From Branchiostoma lanceolatum (lineage: Eukaryota; Chordata; Leptocardii; Amphioxiformes; Branchiostomatidae), in the NCBI RefSeq assembly GCF_035083965.1, contig NC_089726.1, forward strand, positions 8,871,501 through 8,935,500: a stretch of DNA of 64,000 nt. Direction: 5' to 3'. The stretch's first letter is position 1. The number at the start of each line of letters is the position of its first letter. Below are positions 1-11,507 of this stretch, one piece after another. The notes beneath the pieces were generated by a model. The model searched no databases, was not told the origin of the DNA, and worked only from the letters and a program-made list of their open reading frames with translations. Made by a program: the position numbers and the translations under genes.

Positions 1-37
1 TTCCTGCCGCTATATCAAAGTGATTTACAGTACTTCT

Positions 38-196
38 ACAGTCAAATCTGTCTATAGTGATCACTTATGGGACTTCACAGTAGACAGGTTGAGACTATAG
101 ATATTCTCAATGCTTGTGTCAATGGGGAAAATTATCTATGGGACCACCTGAAACTGAAAAAGTGGCCACAATGGTCAGGTGGTGTCTTGGACAGGT
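38..196 (+). mobile_element. MITE copy, family with ends like TACAGTCAAACCTGT
   Basis: It starts with TACAGTCAAATCTGTC and ends near GGACAGGTTTTAC. The interior, including a TGTGTCAATGGG-AAA-TTATC block, aligns with the reverse strand of 16334-16522 and with 5849-5975. No coding capacity. Confidence 0.6.
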
Positions 197-503
197 TTTA
201 CTAATAACAATATTTTTTCTCTTAACTATCCTGTCCAGATGTCTTTTATGACAAAATTTTGCAAAGGTCTCCTACTTAGTGCTGATAGGCAGTGCCACAT
301 TAGAATAACTCTCAGTACCAGTATAAACATAAAAATCACTTCCAAACAAAAAAAAACTAAGATAAACAAAAATTCATCCAATTCACCATCCAATTCAAAG
401 TAACGTTACCAACTTGAGGAAAAGGAACATCAAAAAAGCTGGATAGGAACAATGTATAATCTAAAATCACACATAGTGTAGTCGTAATTCATCCAAACAT
501 TAC

Positions 504-3500
504 CTTAGCTGTCTCCTTTGCTTTGACTTCAATGTCTACCAGAGGTCCGGTAACCACCCTCTTCTTCGGAGAGCCCTCCTCCTCCAGGGACTGTTCATTG
601 TCGGTAGGGGTGGGGGAGGAGGGAGGGGAGGGGAAGCGGTACTGGTTGTACTCATCCCAGGCAGGGGAGGAGGGGAATCGGCTGGAGACGAAAGTTCAAT
701 CATGGTGAGTTTTTTCTAGTGGTAACAAATCTAAGAAAGAGAGCAGTCAGATACTAAGAGAATAAACTGATTTTAGGCAATGGAAAAATTGTTGGCTGAG
801 ACTTGGTTATCTACTGTTAGTTTAGGCAATGCTTATTTTTTGCATTTGTTGTGCTGCTAGTTTAGCCGACAGAATGTGCAAAATAATACTGATTTTGATG
901 CCTGAATTCTGTGAAAAATTAATCATGCATTAGCGTGATAATCAAGGGTTATCAAAAGTTTAAGTGCAAAACATAAGTGCCAGATTGAGTGTAAGTTGCA
1001 AATGAATCTACTACTGGAGAAAGGGGAAGTTGGAAGGCACACGGGATACAGGGACGGGTTAGTTACTCACACATCGCACCTCATTCCGTAGGAGCTTGGA
1101 GAGAGACAAACAACACATGGTTATTAGTATGTCTTAGTCGAGAAATGTAATGTTAGTGTAACTGAGCAGACACATAGCAGCCAGTGTTTAACTCAACATC
1201 CTACCAACTTCTTACAGTTTGTCTGGCATCAATAGTGCTTTTAGAATTCTCAAGCAGATCTCCTTCTTGCAAATGCATTTAAAATTCCAGTTCCAAGACC
1301 TTGCTTTAATTGAATGCCAATGTCTAGAAGGATACCAAAAGTTTCACTACTGTAACGTAATTTCATCGGTTACATGTACCTGAAGCAATCTTTAAGTTAA
1401 TCATATTTTGCAAGTTTTATAAGACTAAATTGTTATAAAGACAAGCCCTTTTGTATTTCTCCTGAAACATTTGAAGTAACTCACTCTCTGATGGATTCCT
1501 CTAGGAACTTGGACACATGTTTCTTAATGAACGTTGTGCGTAGGATGGTTCGTACGGTCGGGCGCTGGTCGGGTTCTATCTGCAGCATGTCCTTGATCAG
1601 GTCCACAAGGTCGCGGCTGTAACTCTTGTACAGCGGACCCATCTGACGTGACACGACAGAACATAATCATCAATGATCATTTGAACAATATGAGAAACAA
1701 AAACATGATAATAAATGACCTGTTTAAAAAGTAGTTGGCTTTCTCAACCTTTAGCACTCTGAAGTGGGTGTTTGGCACCCGATTCCCTATTGGTTACAGA
1801 GTTAGGCACCAGAGATAGGGTTAAGATTGAAAGATTGGTCCCAAAAATGAAGAAATTTTCGATATATGGATACCCATGATTGTATATAGTTGGTCAAACA
1901 ATGAAATGAGTCACTGATCAAAATGGAAACCAGTTACTGCACCAATCTGTACATTACACTAAAAGATTGTGATGATCCCAGCAGAAAATCACATCATCAG
2001 TACATTGCAAAGAACGCTACAACATGGGGCAGGTACCCACCTTTCCTTTGACAATTTTGAGGGCCAGGTTGTTGATGTCCTTGTCATAGAAGGGGAAAGC
2101 ATGCTTCAGAGAGGCCATCTCATACAGGCAGCACCCCAGAGCCCACACATCGGCCTAGGGAAAGGAGAGCTTTGTAAGTTAAAATGCATTACTAAGCTCG
2201 GAGATGTTCTGGGCACTACACAGGCATCCTACTCTCATCTAATCTTTCCCTTAGTCTGACCATTGGGGTACCACAGAAGATCTGACAGCCAGTTTTCTCC
2301 TTTCTACCCAACTAAAATCCTATTGAAAGAAGTGCTATTGTGCTTAATGCCATGTAGTCCATACAAGGATGGCCTCTTTTGAAACAAAACAAAGAAACAC
2401 ATGCTACAAATGCTCATCTAGACACCAGAACAAGCTTTGAGAATGCAAACCTTTGCAACATATTCTCAATATAAACAACTGACTACAAAACCTCCATTTC
2501 AGGAAGGTAATAATTAAATGAAATAAGATAGATTACACAAAACTGCGTAGTGACCTCTTTGGTGTGTTGTCGTCCAGCCAGTGACTCGGGGCTCATGTAG
2601 CAGGGCGTGCCCTTGGCTTTCAGCTTCTCCGCCATGGAGCGGGTTCCGTCCACCACCGACGGCAGCCCGATGTCCCCTACCTTCAGCAGCCGGTACCGCA
2701 GCGTCAGGAAGATGTTCCGGGTGGTCAGGTTACGGTGGATGATGTTGTGATTGTGGAGATACTGGAATTAGAAAAAAAAATGTTTCAAGAATAGTATACG
2801 TAATACATATTCAGCACCAAGGACAGGTCAATAGAACTGCATTATAGCTACATGTATCTAACAGCATCATCTAAAAGATGCCTCTCTGGCTCAACTGGTA
2901 GCAGCCACACAGTTGAGCTCCTGGTTCCAATTAGTTGGTAACTTGGAGGCTCCGGTTCAAGTCCTGGGTCAAGACATCTCAGTTGGGGCATGAAATGGGG
3001 GTCCCGTGTTCAAGGAGGTGCCTCCAGCATGTTAAAGGGGAAGGACTAGCAACCCCAGTTACCCCACCATGTAGAAATGTACCCTGCTACTGAAACAGCA
3101 GGCAAACTTGCTGCCCTATGTACCACTAGGATCTGAACAAACAGCATCATCTATTGTTACTTGATGGTCAGTTATGAATTCCAAAGTCGTACCTGTATCG
3201 CCATGGCGATCTGCACAAACCACTCGACCAGGACAGGTTCCTCAAGGGGCCGTCCGCTCTGTCCTTTCAGCCTGGTGAACAGGTCCCCTCCGTCACAGAA
3301 GTTCATCACAATGTACAGGTAACCAAACTGGGAGGGGGAACAGTCATTGTAGTGAAGATTCAGTAGTAAGGATTTAGTACCAATGAAATAAACTGTTGTA
3401 AAGCCTGGTGAACAGGTCACCTCTGTCGCAGAAGTTCATCACAATGTACAGGTAACCAAACTGTTAGAGGTAACAGTTGCTGTTGTTAGCATTCAGTTAT

Positions 3501-6500
3501 CGTTTTAATTATCATGAGAGTAAACGCCAATTGAATAGGTTAACTGACTCCTTGCACTGGACCTGTCTATTCAAATCAACATACCTTTTGTGACCAAAAA
3601 CCTGTACTAAACAGTAGTGTCCATCCTAGCAAGTTGATGAAGCTGAGTTGTCTCTGTGAAGGTTGAAGTTTTTACAGCATCATAGAAAAGTAAATGAGTT
3701 TGTCAGAGATAACAATCATTAAGCATGCAGATGAAACAGGAGAGAAATGTGACATTATGCACCTTTTGAATTTGACTTTCCTCCATTACAAAATATATAA
3801 AAAACTGTAACCTCATTTGATGGTTGCTTGAACCTAATCATTAAGTAATCTGTGATTAACAGACCTGTTCAAAGGCTTCCTTGTACCCCACTAGGTTGGG
3901 ATGTTTCAGGTCTCGCAGCACCTCAGACTCCTGCAGGGCCGCTTCTCGCTCGTCCTCGGAATGTTCCAGCATCGAGACACGCTTCATGGCATACTGTGTG
4001 GTATAGAATTGTAATACATGACATTGTGTAGCTTATGTGTTCCGTATTAAATGTCATACTCATAGAAATAACAAATTATTAATCAGACACTGGATTTCAG
4101 CACCAAGGACAGATACAATAGAAGTTATTAAATAAATAACAAGATCTATCTTTTAAGGACTAGGCTTTATAAGTGGCCCATGGCTTTACATACTGGATGG
4201 ATAAAATACATACTAGTTATTTTAGACACCTGGTAGAAACTGATATATATAATAAAATAAAGCCATTAAGTCCTTCAGTTGTCTATATTCTTAGATGTAC
4301 ATGTACTAGGATGTCTACTTTCTATCCCTATCTGATATCTGTTAAATGCTAGGATTGCCTTTTTTCATTTTTAATCAACCCTTAGAATACGCCATTTTAG
4401 CTTCAATTCTCTAAAACTCCACACCATCCCCCCGCTTGGTTGCTCCTCTCCCTCACAATGCCCTGCACATTTTCCTCAGAAAAACCTGCTATAAGAAGTT
4501 GTGTGCTGCCCACCTGTTTCCAGTCCTTCCTGTTCCTGCCCAGCCACACCTCCCCAAAGCTGCCGCTTCCCAGGGTCCTGATCAGGATGTAACCTGCCAC
4601 CTCCTCTTCAGGCTGGGGAGCAGCAACATTTTAAAAAAACCATCAGATAACAGTCATACAATCTAGAATAAATGTTTATCTGAGTTGGTAAATTTCTTTG
4701 TTTGCTAAATCAAAGAATTGGACTCACTGGAATTTTTGACTGAATCACTCAGTCCTCTTCAGCTGTCTGACCCAATCGCTTACCCAGGACGGGGGGCAAT
4801 ATCAACTTCCAAGAACCTTTGACCCTTTGCTGATGTCACATGAGCACATTCACATCATAAACACTTCTGTACGGAGCAATTGGGTCAGATAGCTGAAGAA
4901 GACTGAGCGATTCAGTAAAAAAAATTCTAGTGAGTCCGATTTTGTTGGCAGACAATTTAATTTTTCCATAAAGCCATACAATTTGTCAACAATACTGGTC
5001 ATAAGATTTGCTTGAACTGAAAATTTAGGGACAAAATTACTATCTGTGCATGATATTCAGAGTGGTCAGTGAGCCACACTGTTAAGGTATCATTCTGTGC
5101 AAGTGACATTCTGGAAAATAATTATCTGTACTAATTCTAAAGTAAGTTAAGACGACAACAAGCCTCCTTATATCATATGTAAGATAAAACAAGATTATCA
5201 AGAAAGAGTAATAATTATACACAAGGAGAGGTTCTCAGCCGCATGCATTACAATAATCTTCATCCAAAAATAATAATGCCAAAATATCAAAGGCAAACTA
5301 CCACAGATTATTGTTCATTTCCAAGGTTTGGCTTTCTTGATCATAAGAAAACTAAACCTCAAAAATCAACAAAAGTCTGGCATTTGCCTCGGAGTCATGT
5401 AAAAGACCATGTGTTTGAGATCTAGACAGACCTTCTGCCATGGTAGGGTGCGCAGCGGGCTCTGAGTGAGAAAGAACAGTGTATAGAGCATAACATTAAT
5501 CATACAAACATGCACCATGCTTTAAAACTAAAGACTCCTTTGTTTTTTCTACACCTACAGCACAATGTCTACAGGACATATGATAGAGCTAATTCACCGA
5601 CTACGATATTGAAAAGACATTCACTAAGACACAGAAAAAGAGGAAAGGGCTCACCCCTGAGGTATTGCCAAAAAGGTTCTTACCTGTAACGAGGACATTG
5701 GTAGTCCTGTTGATTGCTGAAGCAAAGTCACTGAAAGAAGAGAAAATATGGGGGTTGTTTTGCTAAAATAATACTTATTATACCTAGATTTGTGATAAAT
5801 CAACAGTATAATCATGTTTGGTACCAGCATTTCTTTTGAAAGTATGATGTAGACATGTGGTCACTATGGACAGGATTCTTGATGCTTGTGTCAATAGGCA
5901 AAATTATCTAAGTGACCATCAAGAACTGACTGGGTGGTCCCTACGTGGAGGTGGCCACTTGAATGTACAGGTTTAATTGTACATAAATGTTGCCAATAAC
6001 AGATCTGAAACCTTTAGAACTTGTGTGAAAGACTCACCACTATCTTCCGAAGCTCGTCTGTGGTGGGAGCCCATGAGCGGGGAGGCAGAGTAAGGCAGCT
6101 GCAAGGATCCGTGATCAGAGGGTGGAGACCTGCTCATGGCCAACAGCCCCGAACTGGCTGTTCCGCCAAACTGGGAGCTCCCGTGTGGAAGCGACCCCAC
6201 GAAGGGAGACGTTGAGTGAAGAGACGAGCCAAACTCGGAGCTCTTCCCTAAGGAGGAACCTGTGGCGGACCTCTGCATAGAGGAGCCCAAAGAGGTCATG
6301 CCTGAATGAAGCGAGCCAGGCGGAGAGCCAGCCATGATGAAGGGAGACAGACTTGCAGATCGCAGCGAGTCATGGGAAGATAGCGATGCTTGCTGGACAG
6401 AGTCCTCAGGAGGAGAACTCTTTGAGGACGAAATTGCAAAAGGGAGGTTGTCCATGGATGAACGCCGACTGCTTGATGAGGACTGAGTGGGGAGGAAGCT

Positions 6501-8578
6501 GTAGTGGTGAGGGGGAGAGCTGCCGTGCTGCAGAGAGGGCATGCTGCCGTAGTTTGCGAAGGGGAGGCCGGGAAAGCCTGGCTGGGCCGGGGCGGTCGCT
6601 GGGGTAGGTGGTGTGAGGGACAGCTGTGGCAATGGTGAGGCTGCTGTTGCTGAAATAAAGAAACAAACAAACATAAATACCATAACAACATGCTGTAATC
6701 TGACACAATGGTACAAACAAAAAAGTAAAATGATTTGAGGAGCTTCATCTTTTTTTTTAAACAAATTGTGCTGTGAGTATGTGTAAGACTAACCTGTATG
6801 TTGGAGAGGCTCAAAGTGGATGGAGATTCCTGGGTACCGCTGGTACTTGGAGGCAGAGGCAGCCTGTGGGGAGCCTGGGTAGGGTTTGGTCCCGGGGAAG
6901 TTTAACTGCAATGTGATAGAACATGGTTATGATGAAACAACTTTTGTTTTCATGTAAAGTGCTACTTCTTCTCCAGTTTCATTTTTGGCCTGCTGATGTG
7001 AAAAACAGTACAATATTGAATAGATGTTGCAATATTCATGTCTAACAATTTGTTTTTCAACATCTAATTCTTTAGTTTTTTTTGTCAGAGCTCTGCAATA
7101 TTGGCATTTTGGAAGTACAATCTGTAGTGTTAAACCTTCAGACCTTCAGATCTTTTTTGTAAAACATTTAGAATAGCTGAACCACAATCTTACCTACCTA
7201 CCAACTACAATTCAGGAACGTGTTAATGTCTTTGACAGCCGCATTTTGTACTCACCTTCCTCAGTTCATCCTCCAGCCCCAACCGCAGACGTCCGCTATC
7301 CTGGATCCTTTTGAAGTACTTCCACCCCTCCTCTGTCTTCAACTGAACCTCCACAAGCACCTTCGCTCCGACACTGATGTTTACCACCTCTGGGTTCCGC
7401 CCGCCCGACACCTGTCTCTCAATAACAGTCCTCACCGCTGCCCGGGTCAGGGCTTTGTTCATTGGGTTGGATGCATAGAATTGGGCTGGAGAAAGGGAGA
7501 TTTTTTCTTCTGTGAATTTCTTGCTTGACTATATCTAATTTATGGATTAGTAGAGAAATAAAGAAATGTTGCCCAATGCAAGGGAAGGTGACAGACGGCA
7601 TCAAAATGTCGGCTGTAATGCAACTTCTTGGTTGTGAATAAAGAAATTGTTATACAAATGAGTTTTTGAAGAGGATGTTTCCTTGTCATCTTAAGTCATT
7701 AGAAACTTTGGGATGGACATCGATTTTATCAGCATCTGTTATTCACAACCGAATTAGTCTGTTTAAATGAATGTGTCAGTGTGATATTTTGCTTACCAGC
7801 AAGGGCTTTGTTAAGTGGACTGGATGTATAAAATTTCAAACCTTTAGGAGCTTTGAGACAAGCATTGATTTTCTCAGAACCTTTCATTTAAAACTAAATT
7901 AGTCTTTGTGAAGAATTTATTGTTACAAAGTTTCTTTTATTGAAATATTCATGCATGTGTCAAATACAATGAGCCCTTTAAGATGAATACTTCACATGTC
8001 ATCAAATTAATAAGGGTCACATAAATGTAATGTCCTGGATACTGACAGCTTTATTTGGAAATGTTCACTGACTGAACAGTGTACTGTCTTGTTACAAATT
8101 ACATACTAGAGGTTTACATTTTTGCTTGGTTTAAATCCGGGGAATCTATAAATATAGCACCCACTCATTGGACACCCTACACCATTACATGTATGTGTGA
8201 CAATGACAATGATCCTGTTGGACATGTCATCACTTAAGCAATACAAAATTGCCTATCAATCCTAAGATATAACATCCGTGAATAGTTTCATCAGGTTGGC
8301 AAGTCACTGGATAACAATTTCTTTGTACACAACCAAGTGTCACAGAAACATTGGCTTGAATTAAATGCTTGGTTGTGTACAAAGAACTTTGTGATCCAAT
8401 CATACACTTTCAGATAGATAAGACAGTACAGTTTCTTACCTATTGTTGTTCCTGTCGGCATGAAAGCGTTGCCTATGTTGACTGTGATGGTCCCCCATGG
8501 CCCTGAGGGTGCCTGGTTCCATGGCTGGTTTCCTGCCATTTGACCAGGAATCATCCCTGGCATTGCCATGGTCTAAAT
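504..8578 (-). CDS. NEK-family kinase-like protein with degenerate catalytic loop (predicted pseudokinase), 3' end off window
   Basis: Fourteen exons chain with matching phases: 8440-8578 (ATG at 8567-8569), 7256-7485, 6794-6905, 6038-6649, 5684-5730, 5432-5461, 4514-4612, 3865-3993, 3193-3327, 2555-2761, 2041-2154, 1485-1642, 1071-1094 and 504-681, giving at least 735 codons. Residues 1-390 are an unrecognised alpha/beta-looking segment (second exon) and a Ser/Pro/Gly-rich exon of about 200 residues. The kinase domain follows: Gly loop GSGSFGEV, beta-3 lysine in YAMKRV (about 424), then HRNLTTRN (about 517-524) where active kinases have HRDLKxxN, DIG (about 538) and GTPCYMSPE. Loss of the catalytic Asp and the following Lys predicts little or no phosphotransfer; nucleotide-binding residues remain. 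The tail has a Pro-rich SPPSSPTP segment. The domain and introns resemble the NEK4 neighbour downstream. No stop codon is seen, so the gene probably continues left of base 1. A 5'UTR acceptor lies just before 8578. Confidence 0.82.
2874..3140 (+). mobile_element. tRNA-derived SINE with 13-bp target-site duplication
   Basis: An A box TGGCTCAACTGG (2887-2898) and a B box GGTTCAAGTCC (2954-2964) match the RNA polymerase III internal promoter of tRNA-type SINEs. The element is flanked by perfect direct repeats ACAGCATCATCTA at 2861-2873 and 3141-3153. It lies in an intron of the NEK-like gene, opposite to that gene's transcription. Tail-like fragments of the same family occur near 18976, 23026 and 58333. 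Confidence 0.85.
3400..3464 (-). repeat. Intronic partial duplicate of kinase exon 3193-3327
   Basis: About 65 bp at 3400-3464 nearly repeats 3269-3333, the start of the exon coding FGYLYIVMNFCDGGDLF together with its splice acceptor. It lies upstream of the real exon in the same intron and ends without a usable donor, so it is an exon-fragment duplication and not an alternative exon. Confidence 0.7.
4720..4937. mobile_element. Inverted-repeat element resembling paired Penelope-like element termini
   Basis: Arms of about 60 bp are inverted around a spacer of about 95 bp, starting GGACTCACTGGAATTTTT and ending with its near complement. Each outward-reading arm contains CTGAAGA followed by a short hairpin (ACTGA-loop-TCAGT), as in Penelope-like element hammerhead ribozymes, but with AAAA where the ribozyme needs GAAA. 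It lies in an intron of the NEK-like gene. Confidence 0.5.
5849..5975 (+). mobile_element. Partial MITE copy, TACAGTCAAACCTGT family
   Basis: The block GTGGTCACTATGGACAGGAT through TTGTGTCAATAGGCAAAATT aligns with the copies at 38-196 and, reversed, 16334-16522. The left end is eroded. It is intronic and lies just before exon 6038-6649. Confidence 0.5.
8283..8392. mobile_element. Penelope-like element terminal fragment, inverted pair
   Basis: TTTCTTTGTACACAACCA (about 8320) and its inverse TGGTTGTGTACAAAGAA (about 8370) match the outer ends of the Penelope-like insertion at 28175-29263. TTTCATCAGGTTGG at 8287 matches the reverse of that element's 3' tail near 29240. The fragment holds only terminal sequence and no reading frame. 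Confidence 0.55.
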
Positions 8579-8687
8579 CTTAAAGGAAAAGAGATAGATA
8601 TAGTTGTTTAGAAAGGTGACAGGTACATGTAACAACAGCAAACAAGTTCCACAGAAAAGGTCCTTAAGATATAACGGTACTTTGGTA

Positions 8688-8835
8688 TAGCCTCTGTTTC
8701 AGACTCCTTCAGGCTGTTTTCTTATTACATTTTGTTGCTACTGCTCCTTCTCAGCCAGCAATAAGAAAAAGAATCTAACAAGAAAAAAGCAACTTGAAAA
8801 AGAAAACGGCTGGAAGGAGTCTGCAATGGAGGCTA
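8688..8835. mobile_element. MITE with imperfect terminal inverted repeats (TAGCCTCC family)
   Basis: Arms of about 35 bp start TAGCCTCTGTTTCAGACTCC and return as an imperfect inverse ending GGAGTCTGCAATGGAGGCTA. The terminal sequence resembles that of the long hairpin at 25282-25576, suggesting one family. It lies upstream of the first known coding exon of the NEK-like gene. Confidence 0.6.
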
Positions 8836-11454
8836 ACTTTTGTATCCGAATTCATGACTGAGATTATTGATTTGTTTCTGTACCTTTTTCCTTCATTTAC
8901 TAAAAAAAGATGCAACATTATCAATTGATGTCTATCAGAATCTACATGTAGAAGGACTTCCAAGGATTTTAAAGCCTAGTACAAGCTTGTTGCTACTTGA
9001 TCACCATAAGTTGTAAGGTGATGACCCTATAATAGTAGACACTTCCGTTTCACAGACAGGATAAGCTGTTGCGCAAATTGACTCTTCAGTCGTCCTTAAC
9101 CAAACAAGACGATGCTCAAAGCATAACCCCAAACACTACCGTCTTGACAGCACACGTCTGACAGTCGCATGCAAATACTACGCTGCAGCTGTACCCCAAG
9201 CCTAAGCAAACAGTTTGGCTACACTATCCGCCAGGTGCATCAGTGACGCTCTTAGAGTAAACACAGTGAAAGCTGATCCACTGATATGTCTGCAGTGGGT
9301 CAGAGCAGATGGACCCCTACAAAGAAATGACATTCTTCAGCAATGTACACATGTAGGATGGATGTATCAGTGCAAATAATACATGACACTGTGAAAAGTA
9401 ATGTCAGAAAACATTGTCCCTTATGTGCTGGGAGCCTCAGGTTTCTAACCGTTGATGGTAATCATGTTACAATTATACAACTTTTGAGGTTATAGGACAA
9501 TGTTTATATGTTGGATTAGACTGTCTAGCTGCATCGTAACATCAAGTTTGTCAGACAAGTTGGATTTTTTTAGCAAGCAAATTTTAGGAAAATTATTTTG
9601 GCATTGATGGTACAGCTGGCTATGGTTTGCAATCATGTTTCTTTCAGACAGTTCAGCCACAGTTCACCTTTGAAAGAAATTGGAGGATGTAATGCAACTT
9701 TCCCTAATTAAGTAGCTTCACCTCATTTGATAGACAGTTGACAAGCTTTGTCATGATCAATCATACAAAATCCAACAAACTCCTCATGGAAAGCTTAGTT
9801 GCAACTAAGTAAGCTTCAAGTTGCAACTGCCCTGTTTGGTTCACAGTGGGAAGCATTCCTGCACCACGCACCATCGCTAGTCAATCAAATCTCGTGCATT
9901 TCTGATTGAAAGATGACATTATACACTCGGCGTGAAACACAACAAGGCTCTGACATGTCACCAGCCCTTGAGAGAACATGTTGACATGGGAACCAAAAAC
10001 ACTGACCTTAATTTGCCCAATCCCAGGCATTGTACCACCCATTGTTTGCTGGTACGCTAGAAATTCAGTTACCCAAAATTAGATTATTGTGAGGTCCAAA
10101 CAATTATGTACCCTGAAGTGTAGAAGGTAGTTCGTTGGCAGCAATTAGCACCCACCAGAAAGAAATACAATTTCCTGACAAAAATGAAAAGCTGAAACCA
10201 TTGGGATTAGAAACATTTGCAGCTATGACAGAAAAGCTCAGGCAACAATATACAGGGTTTTGCAATTTCAAAAGCAACGTTAATAAGTTTTCTCACATGC
10301 TGTCAAAATATACTACTCTAGCTAATACTGTTTGAACCAAGACTTGACCTCGCAATACAGACTGATTGTCCTGTTGTTAATGAAGAATACAAAGAAGAAC
10401 ATGATAGAGGCACATGAGCACAATATCATTTGGCACACACATGAACAATGAATCTAGATGTGAACAACACTGCACCTGCACAGCCAAGGACAGTTCTTCA
10501 ATGAGGTCTCACTTTCATGTAAAGGAATTCCAAGAAGTAGAATTGACCATCCCAATACATTATTAATTGCGAACTCTGTACTTATATCAGATTTGAATTC
10601 CCAGGTGGTTTGAAAATACAATAGAGCATTGATGATCAATCACTCTGCATAAAGACGGTGGTATTAAATCTGACAAAAACACCTGTGTGCGTCAATCCCC
10701 AAAGACAGCACTATCGCTCAAACTGCCCTTCATGTCATTCCTGCTCGAGAACAGACGAGGTATGTGACACATACTGTTGCGGTGCAGTGACACGGACGGG
10801 GGAAAAATCAACACCGACGGCGTGCTAAGAGCAACAAACGCCGGGCTAATCCAAAAGCTGCTTTCACTTGTCACACAAAGGCCCGGCACGCCGGGTTCAG
10901 AAGTGTCACTCGCTCCGGAAAACAGGTGGTTGTTTTTCCAACCTTATACTAAAGATTTAGCATTCCGCCTGAATCTATGTGCTCTGTCTTATGCCAGTGC
11001 CTACGTTCTGTTACTGGAGTGACGACAGCCATGCAGCATGTCAAAACAATGCGTGCCAAAAACAAACGCCACTTTTAACGGTAGCTCTGCTCTGTACACA
11101 GAGCAAATATTGGTAACACGCTACACACGTAACTGGAATGGTGCAAGCAGGGAAAAGTTATCATCAAAATACTAACATTTGCAATGTTCAGGACGACAAT
11201 CAAGTTCAAAGAAATGGCGTCCTCTCAACCCCAGCTACACAAACAGGTGCCATTGCTAGGTGTCCTTGCACTTCAATCACTGCCAAGGTAAAAACAACAC
11301 TAAGTCACACTGAACACCAACAACATGGGGTCAGTTCTACCACTCAGACATTGCCGTAGCTGCTGAAAACAGTTTCAAAATGGCTACCTCATCCATCAGT
11401 TGTAAGGTCAGGTGAGTATTACACCTGGATACTGCATCAAAGGGAATGACATAC
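8836..11454. other. Upstream flank or 5' intron of the NEK-like gene, no gene recognised
   Basis: No reading frame here has the composition and splice context of a coding exon. The region is AT-rich to about 10.7 kb and more GC-balanced after that. Because the exon at 8440-8578 begins with a splice acceptor, this stretch is probably 5'UTR intron. Confidence 0.4.
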
Positions 11455-11507
11455 CTTTCTTTGGCAGCTTCCAGTGGATGCCTGCGCCTCGCTCTTCTTA
11501 GCACTCC
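11455..11507 (-). other. Possible 5'UTR exon of the NEK-like gene
   Basis: On the minus strand an acceptor TTTGTGTTCAG precedes 53 bp ending in a donor AAAG|GTATGT. There is no ATG inside, so it would be a non-coding leader exon spliced to the acceptor at 8578/8579. This rests on splice signals only. Confidence 0.25.

Noticed and set aside
6021-6814. Several alternative frames across the Ser/Pro-rich exon
   Set aside because: Only the minus-strand frame with ASPLPQLSLTPPTP joins its neighbours in phase. The others stop at the splice sites or lack partners.
10135-11359. Short plus-strand frames at 10135, 10777 and 11138
   Set aside because: No conserved motif, no clear splice context, and two start at non-ATG codons.
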